This document shows positions 21,875 through 32,545 of a stretch of DNA of 64,000 nucleotides, one piece after another. Made by a program: the position numbers and the translations under genes. The number at the start of each line of letters is the position of its first letter. Position 1 is the stretch's first letter. The notes under the pieces are model-generated. The model was not told the origin of the DNA, made no database searches, and saw nothing but the letters and a program-made list of their open reading frames with translations. The stretch is from Branchipolynoe longqiensis. Its lineage: Eukaryota; Annelida; Polychaeta; Phyllodocida; Polynoidae. The DNA lies in contig CM059187.1 of the NCBI GenBank assembly GCA_030323885.1, positions 137,240,415 through 137,304,414 on the forward strand. Direction: 5' to 3'.

Positions 21875-22990
21875 CTAACTCCTGCCACTCTTTGCTTGTG
21901 CTTCCACTTCTTTGAATAAGAAGGGAAGTTGGCCGCCAAACATTTTTGTTTTGTCTAACGGTTTGCCCTTGATTAGTCTTGGGGGAAAAAACAAGGTATA
22001 TTCCTTGCTGTCGTTGTCCATAATCTTTTTGGACCTAGTTACTTCTTTACCGGCCTCGGTAGTGACCGCCTTGAATACGTTTTCAAAACGTCGGTAGGTG
22101 AGGAAATTACTCACCGCGGTCAGGAGGGCAATGTTTTTGTCCATGGAGCATGCTAGTGATGAGAATTTGTTTTCGGTTTGCATCCGATTGGCAATGGGTG
22201 GGACCGAGGTACGCGCACCTAACACCCCTTTGTGGATTGTGTGTAGGACGGTTTCGAACCGTTTCCTATCTTCGTTAAGATGGACGCCTGAATCCATCTC
22301 TTTCACTACCGTACTGGGTATGCCTTTAATGCCGGAAATCTGTTCGGTCAGTTTGTTGATTACTTCGACCGGCTTAAAGGTATTGAAGTGACCCTTTATA
22401 GTCTCACGCATGATGGTGGTGGTCTTCACTTCTTTAGCCTTTAGTTGGGGACACTTTTTGCGAACCGTGTTGCCGATTTTCGCATAAACACCAGCGCTTT
22501 CTGTGTCTGAGTCCGAGTCAGTAGACGAGGAGTCAGAAGACGAATCGGATGAAGAATGTTTTGATTTCTTCTTCTTTGTCTTCTTTTTAGACTTTTTGAC
22601 CCGTTTCGTCTTACCGGCCTTGGTGAAATCGTCACCGGAAGAGCTAACAGTTCTCTTTTGTTTCTTGGTTTTCTTTGGAAGTGTATCTTCCAAGGGCGAA
22701 TCGGTTTCTTCCAGATCAGACATATCTTCCCAGTCTGAGTCAATGACTGGTGGAAAATTACTCGACACGGTATTAGGCTGAAGCTGTTGAAGTTTCAGGT
22801 CGAGCATTTGGCTTATCCGGGCGTTAAGGTCTACCGGATAACTGGCACCGCCATCACTGTCGGGGTCAGACGGTACACCGGCCCCTGGCTGTGGAGAAGG
22901 CGGAGCTGTCACCTGCGGTGACAAGTCGTAGCCGGTGGGAGCGCGTCCCTCCGCTGCAGCGGGCGCCGGTTTACTCCGTCTCGTAGCCAT
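21875..22990 (-). CDS. DIRS gag-like ORF1, open but 3' truncated by deletion
   Basis: 371 codons starting MATRRSKPAPAAAEGR. N-terminal third is Pro/Ala/Gly rich and acidic (DSDWEDMSDLEETDS); next comes a strongly basic and serine-rich tract (KKSKKKTKKKKSKHSS then SDSSSDSSSTDSDSDTESAG); residues ~165-350 form the conserved part also seen in copy 2 (RETIKGHFNTFKP.EVINKL.EQISGIKGIP, ANRMQTENKFSSLA). ORF1 of DIRS is presumed to be the RNA-binding Gag. The stop arises just past the deletion junction (AQAKSGRS), whereas the related ORF in copy 2 continues for ~100 more codons. The Met start is the first in frame after the leader and has A at -3 (acccgATGG). Confidence 0.88.
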   Translation of the reverse strand: MATRRSKPAPAAAEGRAPTGYDLSPQVTAPPSPQPGAGVPSDPDSDGGASYPVDLNARISQMLDLKLQQLQPNTVSSNFPPVIDSDWEDMSDLEETDSPLEDTLPKKTKKQKRTVSSSGDDFTKAGKTKRVKKSKKKTKKKKSKHSSSDSSSDSSSTDSDSDTESAGVYAKIGNTVRKKCPQLKAKEVKTTTIMRETIKGHFNTFKPVEVINKLTEQISGIKGIPSTVVKEMDSGVHLNEDRKRFETVLHTIHKGVLGARTSVPPIANRMQTENKFSSLACSMDKNIALLTAVSNFLTYRRFENVFKAVTTEAGKEVTRSKKIMDNDSKEYTLFFPPRLIKGKPLDKTKMFGGQLPFLFKEVEAQAKSGRS

Positions 22991-23932
22991 CGGGTTTCTG
23001 TAACCAAAAAGATTACTATAACACCGGTATCAACTCAACTGAACACAAATGTGACGCCAGAAAACTGGGTTGAGGATGTATATGGTATTGAGTAACGTAT
23101 TTACACCGTTTTCAATACAGGCGTGGTAAGCTAAGTGTATTTCGTAGGTTTTAAGGTATCGAAAGCAACTAAACAAGGGGTAGGCCTCTGGGACTTCCCA
23201 CCCCTCCGTTCCGCACACTTCTCCCTCCTGCGGCATTCTGCGCCAGCAAGTTGGAGAAAATGCTACGAAACTCGGGAGAGCGCCTTGTTAAAAGGGGAAT
23301 CTATAAAAGAAACCCAGGATCATCCCCAACAACACTCTCTATTAGAGTCGAGGGAATCTCCATCTCTACCCGTATAATCGGGTTGGTAGAACCGTGGTTT
23401 CGTATCGTAACATTCCTTTGTTCTAACCAAATATTTGAAAATGCTAATCTGGTCCAAAAAAGACCGACGAAAGTTCTGAACTTTCATATATAGATGCTAT
23501 AATGCATCATAAACAAGCTGAACCAAAATTATTAGTACTACTTACGGTTATTTACTTGTTAAAGGTAAATCTTGCCGGAGCAACTCAACGAGCGTCCTCC
23601 AGTCGTGAGTTGTTTATGCTAATTGCTGGACCCGGATGTGCTTCCCTCTCCCTAGCCTGCGGCTAGCCTGAGGCTGTATACCGAGGTAAAATATACATAT
23701 ATAGACACATATTATATATCTTGCGTTTGCCATTTACATAACTCATTACTTGATATGCACCTTTGTGTTAGAGACCTGCAGTTATTAAGGGGAGGGGGTG
23801 TTCACCTAAACTTAACCAGTGAAGATCGTTCTTGGAAGAGTTAGTCGTCCGTCCCTAGGAACTGGAGACGAGCGCATTGCTGAGGACGCAGATTATTGCA
23901 CGACTATTAATATTTACATATTAGATGTGCCA

Positions 23933-24082
23933 GCGTTGAACTACTGAGTGGCGACATGGCGACATGGACGCTGCGAGCACACGTGACAGGATATGTACAC
24001 GGTCTGGTGAGCAGCGTGGCACGGGGCCGGGTGCAGGTGGTCGCACTGACACCCTGCCATCTTCTCACTACACGGCAACGCA
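23933..24082. repeat. Duplicated segment, pair with 20459-20592
   Basis: Direct repeat of the above, about 80% identical, 240 bp right of the DIRS right end. Confidence 0.8.
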
Positions 24083-24247
24083 TAAGCAACTTCCTGTTCA
24101 ACCTTACCCAAAGCACATCACCGTTACTTTAAGCACCAGCACAATTCTACCACATTGGTTGGCATTGATGAGTAAGCTCGGGCATAACGAGCCATGTGAG
24201 GATGTAATCATCTTATGTAGATGTGTGTGTGTCTGTGTATATATATA

Positions 24248-24722
24248 TGAGTCAGCCTCACAAAAAATGGGCCAATTGGTGGTTTATTTAAGATGTCGGC
24301 ATCACAATTTTTAAAGTGTAGTGCATTTCTTTGTTTTATATTAAATTATCCTAGAAACAAATAAGGTTGTTGTATTTTCTCTAACTTTACATTCAGGATA
24401 AATTTAAGGGCTTTGCAACACCTCTGTCAATGCTAAACTATAAGTATGCCAATCGACGCAAACATCCAATGCTCGACGCCGACAACTTTAACAGATGGCG
24501 GCGTCGCAATTCTTAAAGTGTTGTGCATTTCTTTGTTTTATATTAAATTATCCTAGAAACAAATAAGGTTGTTGTGTTTTCTCTACCTTTACATTCAGGA
24601 TAAATTTAAGGACTTTCCAATAGCTGTCAATGCTAAACTATAATTATACTGTTCGACACCGACATCCAATGATCGACGCCGACAACTTCCCCCAATTGGC
24701 CTCTTTTCGTGATCCTGACTCA
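24248..24722. mobile_element. MITE, GAGTCAGCCTCAC termini
   Basis: ATGAGTCAGCCTCACAAAAA..GGGCCAATTGG to CCAATTGGCCTCTTTTCGTG ATCCTGACTCAT. The interior (TGCATTTCTTTGTTTTATAT) is tandemly doubled compared with 42433-42705. Confidence 0.85.
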
Positions 24723-24798
24723 TACATATACACATGTATATACACACATATAAGTATGTATGTTTATAGTTATATACATGTATATATATATACAGATA

Positions 24799-25058
24799 TA
24801 TATGTGTATGTCACATCTCAAAAGCTGATAACTAATTTCTTTGTCCATGCAATAATTGGCACAGAACAGTTACACTGAAAACAAGTCGACAACATTTGCT
24901 GCAAATCAATATGTATTATATTGAGAGTATGAAACACTGTGTACAAAGCAAAAACAAATCAGGTTATCCTGAGAAAAATGCATAAACAAACATTATGTTG
25001 ATTGCTAAAATTGAGAAAGTCTTGTCCAAAATTAGTTATCACTTTTTGAGTCTCATAT
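24799..25058. mobile_element. MITE, CTCAAAAAGTGATAACT family
   Basis: CACATCTCAAAAGCTGATAA to TTATCACTTTTTGAGTCTCA; colinear with 5016-5276. Confidence 0.82.
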
Positions 25059-25396
25059 AAACATAGAAAGGAGTTTTCTCGACGGTTTATTTGCGCATGT
25101 CTTATCAAATATGCTAGGTCCGACTTTCCGCTGACAGAAGCAGTTAGTGTGGTGGATGTGCAGAGGAGCTGCCACCAGTCACATTTGAGAAATAGATAGT
25201 GAGATATAGACAATTTCTGTTAGGTATACTTGTATAATTCTTATGCAGCATTTAATACGCATGTTAATATCAGCAACATCCAAACCTTCGAGAAAGTTAT
25301 TTTCATTACTGTTGTTTAGTAAATCATTATTTAAAATCATACTTGTTTCACAAGATAGTTTTTGTGTGCTTTTCTTTTTGTTTGCTGGTGCATTGA

Positions 25397-25751
25397 TTAA
25401 AGCTGCATAGTCCGATGAAATATCAAATTTTCAAAACCAAACCAATTATCTAGATTTGATTTGACATATCTAACTTAGATACTGATGCACTTATTAAGCA
25501 TTTGTTTCTGCGTAGAAGGCAATACTGAGTCAATTTAACAGAACCTGTTACTGCAGAAGTCTATGGTGTCAGAGTTTTGGCAAGCTTGCCAAAACCAATT
25601 TTCCATGTTTGCACTCAAAATATCTAAAAAGTTTACCATTTAAAATAAAAGTAACTTTGAACTAATGTAAAGTAGATACTAGTGATCGATCTAATATATT
25701 TATCTCCGAAAAAATACAGAAATTCAAAAACATCGGACTATGCAACTTTAA
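25397..25751. mobile_element. TTAA MITE (GTTGCATAGTCCGATG)
   Basis: TTAAAGCTGCATAGTCCGAT to CATCGGACTATGCAACTTTA A. Confidence 0.88.
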
Positions 25752-25796
25752 GCAGGGGGAAATTCAATCGCAGACAATTGATCTTCCTCATTTCAG

Positions 25797-25923
25797 TTCC
25801 TTGACGTATCCTATTAATGCCGAATGCTAGGCTAGGTAGCGACAAGTATAAAATTTATGTCATTTGTTTGACTCGGCCAATTATGGGAGGCGAGCACTCA
25901 ATTCGTTCGGCCATCCCATCTAA
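25797..25923 (-). mobile_element. tRNA-derived SINE, head part
   Basis: CCTTGACGTATCCTATTAAT, GACTCGGCC, TCGTTCGGCCATCCCATC; part of the B box deleted. Confidence 0.82.
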
Positions 25924-26007
25924 GTCTGTTGTATGAGATAACTCACTACCTCAGTGAGGTTCGAGATGGATACGCGTAATTAACCAAAGTCGGTGTCGAT
26001 TGCTTAT

Positions 26008-26724
26008 TTAATTTGCCAGCACATTAGTGATCAGGGATGAAAGTGGTCTCCGGGAAAAAAAGCGGAAATGTTGATATTCTCCCATAGGTTTAGCATTGTC
26101 AGGGAATCGCGGAAAATTCCCGGAAGTCAGGTTTCATATATATTGGTATACACTGATAATGTTGCGTTTGAAGCATTTATGAGTAGTATACACTGATGGT
26201 GCTGCGGCTTGGCACCACATATTAGTATACGCTGATGGTGCTGCAGTCAAAAACAACTTATTAGTAGTGCCTATACGTTGATCGTGTTGCAGGATTGCAG
26301 AAGGAACAGGAAAAACCCCGGAAATCCGCGAAATCGCGGAGATCTTTCATCCCTGAGTGATTAACTGTCTTAATATGTTCTGTACCTGGGCAGTGTTCAG
26401 GATACGCCTCAGAGTGATACGCTGACAGTGCTGCGGGATTGCAGCAGAGTACAAATCGCGGAAATCCGCAAAATGGCGATCTTTAATTACTTGATCATGT
26501 GTATCTGGCAGCAGCTATCCAGGGATAGGCTGATTCCGAGTGTGTGTGTGCAGGGGAGGGATAGGGGGGGGGGGTATACACAGGTATACTACCAAGTAGG
26601 TACTGACGAGTTACTTAGTGCCGAAACTAACCTATTTGAATACTTCAAATTAACTGATATACCCTGACTAGATTCCAGTAGCAAGGCTTGGTGGACCAAC
26701 AACCTGATACTGGTGTTTTATTAA
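26008..26724. repeat. 0.72-kb TTAA-bounded duplicated block, left copy
   Basis: Starts TTAATTTGCCAGCACATTAG, ends GATACTGGTGTTTTATTAA. Near identical to 28503-29225. Contains a CAGGGATGAAAG MITE, a TGCGGGATTGCAGCAGAGTA segment and a G-run. Confidence 0.93.
26032..26355. mobile_element. CAGGGATGAAAG MITE with AGTGAT duplication
   Basis: Flanked by AGTGAT on both sides (26026-26031, 26356-26361). Confidence 0.9.
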
Positions 26725-28506
26725 AGTTGCATGGTCCGATGGCCTTTGAATTTTTGTCTTATTTTTTAGATAAATATATCAAATTGATCGTTACAAGCTA
26801 CTAATCATTAGTCCGGAGTGATTTTGATTAAAGATGATTAGTTTTGAAGTAATCTGAGCTGAAAGAACCAAAAATAATTTCGACAAGCTTGTCAAAAGTC
26901 CTGTGGCTATGACCCAGATGGTCATCTCGCAGTGACCACGTGATGTGAGATGACCTGGAACCTTACAGGACTGTAGGTAGGTATTTCTGGTTGGATGGGC
27001 ACATTCTGACGGATTAGTGCCATATGCCATGGCACTAGGGTTTTTAACAAAATATAATGTGTGTGTGTTGTCTGCTTGTGTTTGTCTGTCTATGTGTCTA
27101 TGTCTGTGTGTATGTCTGTGTGTGTGTGTGGGTGTGTGTGTGTCTGTCTCTGTCTGTCTGTTTCTGTGTGTATGTGTATGTGTGTGTCTGTGTATGTCTG
27201 TATGTGTGTGTATCTATGTGTAGGTATGTGTGTGTGTCTGCCTCTGTGTGCGTCTGTCTATGTGTCTGGCTGTGTGTGTCTCTGCAAAGGCAGGTCGGGT
27301 GTATGTGTGTCTGTGTATGTCGGGTGTGTGCATGTCTGTGTGTTTCTGTGTCTGTGTGTGCTGTCTGTCTGTCTGTGTGTATGTATCTATGTGTGTCTGT
27401 GTGTGTGTATATGTGTGTGTATGTATGTGTGTCTGTGTCTGTATGTATGTATGTGTGTGCATGTATGTGTGTGTATGCTCTGTATGTGTGGCTGCCTCTG
27501 TGTCTGTGTGTGTGTCTCTCTCTCTGCAAAGTCAGGTCGGGTGTATGTGTGTGTGTGTATGTCTGTGTGTATGGGTGTGTATGTCAGTATGTGTGTGTGT
27601 GTATGTGTGTGTATGTGTGTGTCTGCCTCTGTCTGTGTGCGGCTGTCTATGTGTGTGTGTGTGTGTGTCTATCTCTGCAAAGTCATGTCGGGTGTATGTG
27701 TCTCTGTGTATGTCGGGTGTGTGCATGTATGTGTGTTTCTGTGTCTGTGTGTGCTGTCTATGCATGTCTGTCTGTGTGTGTCTATCTGTGTGTCTGTCTG
27801 TGTGTGTATATGTATGTGTGGTAATGTATGTGTGTATGCATGTGTGTATGTTGTGTGTGTCTGTATGTATATGTATGTGTCTGTGTGTATGTATCTGCTG
27901 TGTTGTGTGTATGTCTGTGTCTGCCTGTCTGTGGGGCTGTCTGTGTGTCTGTGTGTGTGTGCTCTCTCTCTGCAAAGTCAGGTCGGGTGTATGTGTGTCT
28001 GTGTATGTCGGGTGTGTGCATGTCGTGTGTTTCTGTGTATGTGTGTGCTGTCTGTGCATGTCTGTCTGTGTGTGTCTATGTGGTGTCTGTCTGTGTGTAT
28101 ATGTCTGTGTGTATATGTCTGTATGTGTGTGTATGTTTGTGTGTATGTCTGTCTCTGTGTCTCTGTAAAGTCAGGCCAGGAAACACAGACACATACACAC
28201 ACACACACACACACACAGACACCTCATTTCCCCTTCCCCTCTATGACCCTGCACAGTAGGCCTAGTTGGTTGGGGGGGCTAATGAGGTCACGAGATTGGC
28301 CTAATTGGTTAATGGCCTCCCTGCATAATGGGTGTTTCAAACTGAGTGTTCAAAGGGGTGAGTTTATAAACTCACTGGTTATTCTGTATATACTGTCCCA
28401 AATCATTAGCTAATACACCAATATCTAAGTTGGATATATAGCATCAAATGTAAGTAGTTGTTTTAATTTTGACAAAATTATATTTCATCGGACCATGCAA
28501 CTTTAA
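26721..28506. mobile_element. Long TTAA MITE carrying TG satellite
   Basis: TTAAAGTTGCATGGTCCGAT to CATCGGACCATGCAACTTTA A. The TG satellite 27057-28215 fills its middle. The right part is the inverse of 12260-12540 (CTAATGAGGTCAC, GGCCTCCCTGCATAATG). Confidence 0.88.
27057..28215 (+). repeat. TG-rich satellite with higher-order units
   Basis: About 1.15 kb of TGTGTCTGTGTATG-type sequence. The landmark CTCTGCAAAGTCAGGTCGGG (variants aaaggcagg, agtcatg) recurs near 27280, 27525, 27675, 27970 and 28160, followed each time by TGTATGTGTGTCTGTGTATG TCGGGTGTGTGCATGT, showing tandem duplication of larger units. Ends in (CA)n. Whole block is inside the TTAA MITE 26721-28506. Confidence 0.93.
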
Positions 28507-29225
28507 TTTGCCAGCACATTAGTGATCAGGGATGAAAGTGGTCTCCGGGAAAAAAAGCGGAAATGCTGATATTCTCCCATAGGTTTAGCATTGTCAGGGA
28601 ATCGCGGAAAATTCCCGTTAGTCGGGTTTCATATATATTGGTATACACTGATAATGTTGCAGCGTTTGAAGCATTTATGAGTAGTATACGCTGATGGTGC
28701 TGCGGCTTGGCACCACATATTAGTATACGCTGATGGTGCTGCAGTCTAAAACAACTTATTAGTAGTGCCTATACGTTGATCGTGTTGCAGGATTGCAGAA
28801 GGAACAGGAAAAAACCCGGAAATCCGCGAAATCGCGGAGATCTTTCATCCCTGAGTGATTAACTGTCTTAATATGTTCTGTACCTGGGCAGTGTTCAGGA
28901 TACGCCTCAGAGTGATACGCTGACAGTGCTGCGGGATTGCAGCAGAGTACAAATCGCGGAAATCCGCAAAATGGCGATCTTTAATTACTTGATCATGTGT
29001 ATCTGGCAGCAGCTATCCAGGGATAGGCTGATTCCGAGTGTGTGTGTGGAGGGGAGGGATAGGGGGGGGGGGGGGTATACACAGGTATACTACCAAGTAG
29101 GTACTGACGAGTTACTTAGTGCCGAAACTAACCTAGTTGAATACTTCAAATTAACTGATATACCCTGACTAGATTCCAGTAGCAAGGCTTGGTGGACCAA
29201 CAACCTGATACTGGTGTTTTATTAA
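28503..29225. repeat. 0.72-kb TTAA-bounded duplicated block, right copy
   Basis: Direct repeat of 26008-26724; differs by a few bases and G-run length. Confidence 0.93.
28527..28853. mobile_element. CAGGGATGAAAG MITE with AGTGAT duplication (duplicated with its block)
   Basis: AGTGAT at 28521-28526 and 28854-28859. Confidence 0.9.
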
Positions 29226-29472
29226 GCTGTGTATCCATAGACTGTTCCCTTGTGGCGTGTTCGCTTGTGATGTGCCTCACAATGAACCTGAGTTTTGTTT
29301 AGTGGTCGTTCCCATAGGTTGGACCCAGGGACCGTATGGCCTTGTGCACGGCACATGTGACATACTGACTGAGAACATAGAAAATGAACATGTTCACTGT
29401 CTGTGTGGTGCGTCTCAAGTGAACATGGAACAAGGATACACGCCACAAGGAAACAGTCTATGGATACACAGC
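29226..29472. mobile_element. MITE, GCTGTGTATCCATAGACTGT termini
   Basis: GCTGTGTATCCATAGACTGT TCCCTTGTGGCGTGT to ACGCCACAAGGAAACAGTCT ATGGATACACAGC. Inner parts also partly inverse. Confidence 0.85.
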
Positions 29473-29474
29473 CT

Positions 29475-29654
29475 TATACTGTCGGAAATTCTCACCTGAA
29501 AGCACAGTCCATAATTAATGGACATGATCAGAATTTAGGCTTGTGGACATACACACAAACGCATTGAAAGACACGCTCTATTCTTGCCAACATGCAATTA
29601 GAAATTACTGGACAGCAACAAACTTCTTATTTCACAAAGCCAAACCGACCTCAA
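29475..29654. other. Unassigned lead-in to the 58-bp array
   Basis: No ORF or repeat recognised. Confidence 0.5.
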
Positions 29655-30290
29655 ATGCAACTTAAAACTTACAGATCCTCTTCTGGCTGATCTAGGCCCT
29701 ATTGGGCCTCTAATGCCAACTTTAACTTACAGATCCTCTTCTGGCTGATCTAGGCCCTTTTAGGCCTATAATGCCAACTTTAACTTACAGGTCCTCTTCT
29801 GGCTAGATCTAGGCCCTATTGGACCTCTAATGCCATCTTCAGGCTCTCTGCGATCTAGGCCTTGGACCTCTAATGCCAACTTTAACTTCCAGGTCCTCTT
29901 CTGGCTGATCTAGGCCCTATTGGGCCTCTAATGCCAACTTTAACTTACAGGTCCTCTTCTGGCTGATCTAGGCCCTATTGGACCTCTAATGCCAACTTTA
30001 ACTTCCAGGTCCTCTTCTGGCTGATCTAGGCCCTATTGGACCTCTAATGCCAACTTTAACTTCCAGGTCCTCTTCTGGCTGATCTAGGCCCTATTGGACC
30101 TCTAATGCCAACTTTAACTTCCAGGTCCTCTTCTGGCTAGATCTAGGCCCTATTGGACCTCTAATGCCAACTTTAACTTACAGGCCCTCTTCTGGCTGAT
30201 CTAGGCCCTATTGGACCTCTAATGCCAACTTTAACTTACGGATCTTCTTCTGGCTGATCTAGGCCCTATTGGGCATCTAATGCCAACTTT
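29655..30290. repeat. 58-bp minisatellite (about 11 copies)
   Basis: Unit contains CCTCTTCTGGCTGATCTAGG, CCCTATTGGACCTCTAATG and CCAACTTTAACTTACAG; variants carry GGCTAGATC and cttccag. One partial unit near 29835. Lies about 1.4 kb beyond the DPP8/9 stop codon. Minus strand of some units contains GTAAGT, but no recognisable exon borders the array. Confidence 0.95.
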
Positions 30291-30299
30291 GATGACCAA

Positions 30300-30764
30300 A
30301 ACAAAAAAGAAAACACACACAAAAAACAGCAATAAATCACAAGCGAACACAATAAATTTCCACATTAAACCAAGGTTATTTCATTAGCTTACTTTAATAA
30401 ATTAGCCTATATGAAATCTAGGGAGCATTTATTTCGCCATTGCTCCATACACAGTCCATGCGGACACCATTTCATTGCGAGTAGCGCCCGTGAAAGACGG
30501 TAAATTTTGCGCAAATGCTAAAGAATCTAGCTGGTAGCAAAATAGTCATTGAATTCTGTACAATTGGCTTGTTTCAGACTCTACTTTGAGAATGCAACGC
30601 ACACAGAGAAACACGGGTCAGTCCTTCGGTTAAATCAAGCCTCAAGCACAGGCAACTCTGAACAGATGAATGACTGCGACGTATATATCCACACATCTAG
30701 ATATGTATACGTTTGTATCTATACACATTATACATATATGTGTAAGTGTATATAGTGTGTATAT

Positions 30765-30796
<32 letters not shown>

Positions 30797-31300
30797 CCTA
30801 TGAATATACACACATATATAAGTATATACATACACACATACACGTATGTACAGTGATAACCCCCATTATCGTCCATAAGAGTGTCAAGTGACCACCCTCC
30901 ACCCCCATCAGCGAATGGGGTTATTCCATTGGGTGGCTGGGCCCTAACCCGCCAATTCTCACTCTAAAAGAAATTACACATATATACACAAATCTGTCCG
31001 AAGCGACCGCCGCCCCGTCACAGCGCAATGCATGGCGGGGAGGGGGGGGGGGGGGGGGGTGATTCAAGTTCACAGGCGTGGGGGTCAAGGTTATAGGTAT
31101 GCTGTGCCTGCGCCGCTCTGGTGGATACAGGCGGAACTGGATGTCGGCAGGCGGCCAGCGAGGAGGCCTATTCACACTGGTTGTGGGATCGCACGAAGAC
31201 TCCATCAGCGTAGCTGCTGCATGTCACAATATGGCGCGCTGGCAGCGGATAAGCTGGCAGCAGGGGGCTTGGCGTTGATTCTTCACTGTCTGGCGCTCCG
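30300..31300. other. Region downstream of DPP8/9, probable 3' UTR and intergenic
   Basis: 31040-31300 is GC-rich and could be 3' UTR; a G-run lies at 31038-31060. An AATAAA on the minus strand near 30430 is a candidate cleavage signal. The 137-codon plus-strand frame at 31032 is low-complexity at its end and unsupported. Confidence 0.4.
30705..30850. repeat. TA/CATA-rich microsatellite cluster
   Basis: Alternating TATATA and CACATA runs with an AT-rich core at 30765-30795. Confidence 0.85.
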
Positions 31301-31304
31301 TGGA

Positions 31305-31645
31305 GAGAGGGTGGTGGTGGTGGTTGTGGTGGTGGTGGTGGCGGCGGCAAGGTGGGGTGTGGGTAGGGGGGTAGGGAGGGAGGGGGAAGGGGAAGGGGGA
31401 GGGGAAGTGTGGAGGGTGAAGGGGAGGGGAAGGGTGGAGGGGTGAGGGGAAGGGGGTGATGGGAAGGGGGTGAAGGGCGGAGGGGGGGGAGAGGGGGAGA
31501 GGGGAAGAGGGGGGAGAGGGGAAGAGGGGGGAGAGGGGAAGAGGGGGAGAGGGGGAGAGGGGGAGATGGAGAGAGGGGGAGAAGGGAAGAGGCGAAGAGG
31601 GGGAGAGAGGGAAGAAGGAAAGAGGGGGAGAGGGGGGGGGGAGAG
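31305..31645. repeat. Purine tract (GGTGGT then GGGGAGA-rich)
   Basis: GTGGTGGTGG run followed by ~270 bp of almost pure A/G. It lies immediately after the DPP8/9 stop codon, in the presumed 3' UTR, where the transcript would be CU-rich. Confidence 0.9.
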
Positions 31646-31649
31646 GAGA

Positions 31650-31930
<281 letters not shown>

Positions 31931-31944
31931 AATAGCTCAAACTA

Positions 31945-31958
31945 AACTGTGTGTGTGA

Positions 31959-31993
<35 letters not shown>

Positions 31994-32015
31994 TGTGTGT
32001 GTGGGGGGGGGGGGG
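31945..32015. repeat. (GT)n microsatellite plus G-run
   Basis: Dinucleotide repeat ending in a 12-13 base G run. Confidence 0.93.
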
Positions 32016-32229
32016 TGACACATATGCTCTAAATCCAGTGCTTCAGTGCTTACACTGTACTTCGCTGGGAAAAAAATCTTAAGCAAAATAACACAAAACC
32101 TTATTCAAAATATCGCAATGATTAGGCACTCTTTCCTTTTTAGTCTCATGCAATCCCAACCATGTATTTTTGGTTTCGGACATTCTCCATGGGTAATTCT
32201 CATTTATTTAGAACTAATACTAATAGAAG

Positions 32230-32440
32230 CGCCGTCCTTACACCCTGCTCCGACGTAGCTCCTTGTTGACAGCCGTGTTGTAGTACTGTGACACGGTCGG
32301 AAACCAAAGGTCTTAAATGCTCACCCACTTTACCAAAGATGACGCCCACTCAGGGCTGTTCGATGTTCACCTTGTCACCACCAGGTGACGCGCTGGTCAC
32401 ATCTATCAGTGTCAGAGCGCCAGACACCTTAAAGGAACCA

Positions 32441-32445
<5 letters not shown>
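32230..32445 (-). other. Coding-like GC-rich segment of unknown identity in a DPP8/9 intron
   Basis: Minus strand reads AGSFKVSGALTLIDVTSASP GGDKVNIEQP then stop; a flanking frame has LRRSRV. Composition differs from surrounding repeats but I recognise no family and no splice-consistent join to DPP8/9. Confidence 0.3.
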
Positions 32446-32517
<72 letters not shown>

Positions 32518-32545
32518 TCTGTGTGTGAGTGTCAGTGTGTTTGGT
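32446..32545. repeat. (GT)n microsatellite
   Basis: Long pure dinucleotide run in the last DPP8/9 intron. Confidence 0.95.

Larger units (their letters stand above)
21159..23692 (-). mobile_element. DIRS-type retrotransposon, copy 1, internally deleted (2.53 kb)
   Basis: Same termini as the element at 37755-42418: left AGATTAGTTAGACG, right CCGAGGTAAAAT, and an internal complementary region at 21401-21533. It retains a 5' leader of about 700 bp, an open gag ORF and the last ~65 codons of the tyrosine recombinase, but reverse transcriptase, RNase H and most of the recombinase are gone. The deletion joins gag at ~21875 directly to recombinase sequence. It is thus a non-autonomous derivative that keeps all cis sequences needed for replication in trans. 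Flanks are TA-rich; no target duplication is evident, as expected for DIRS. Confidence 0.92.

Noticed and set aside
21912..22781. Plus-strand frames of 61-100 codons within the DIRS gag
   Set aside because: Antisense shadows of gag; the minus-strand protein is conserved between the two copies.
27057..28413. Open frames up to 450 codons rich in Cys, Val and Tyr
   Set aside because: They are translations of TG-rich satellite in several frames on both strands; no domain, and they lie inside a MITE.
29655..30290. 58-bp array as a third splice-site-seeded minisatellite because some units contain GTAAGT on the minus strand
   Set aside because: No exon borders either end of the array, and many units lack the motif (cttccag).
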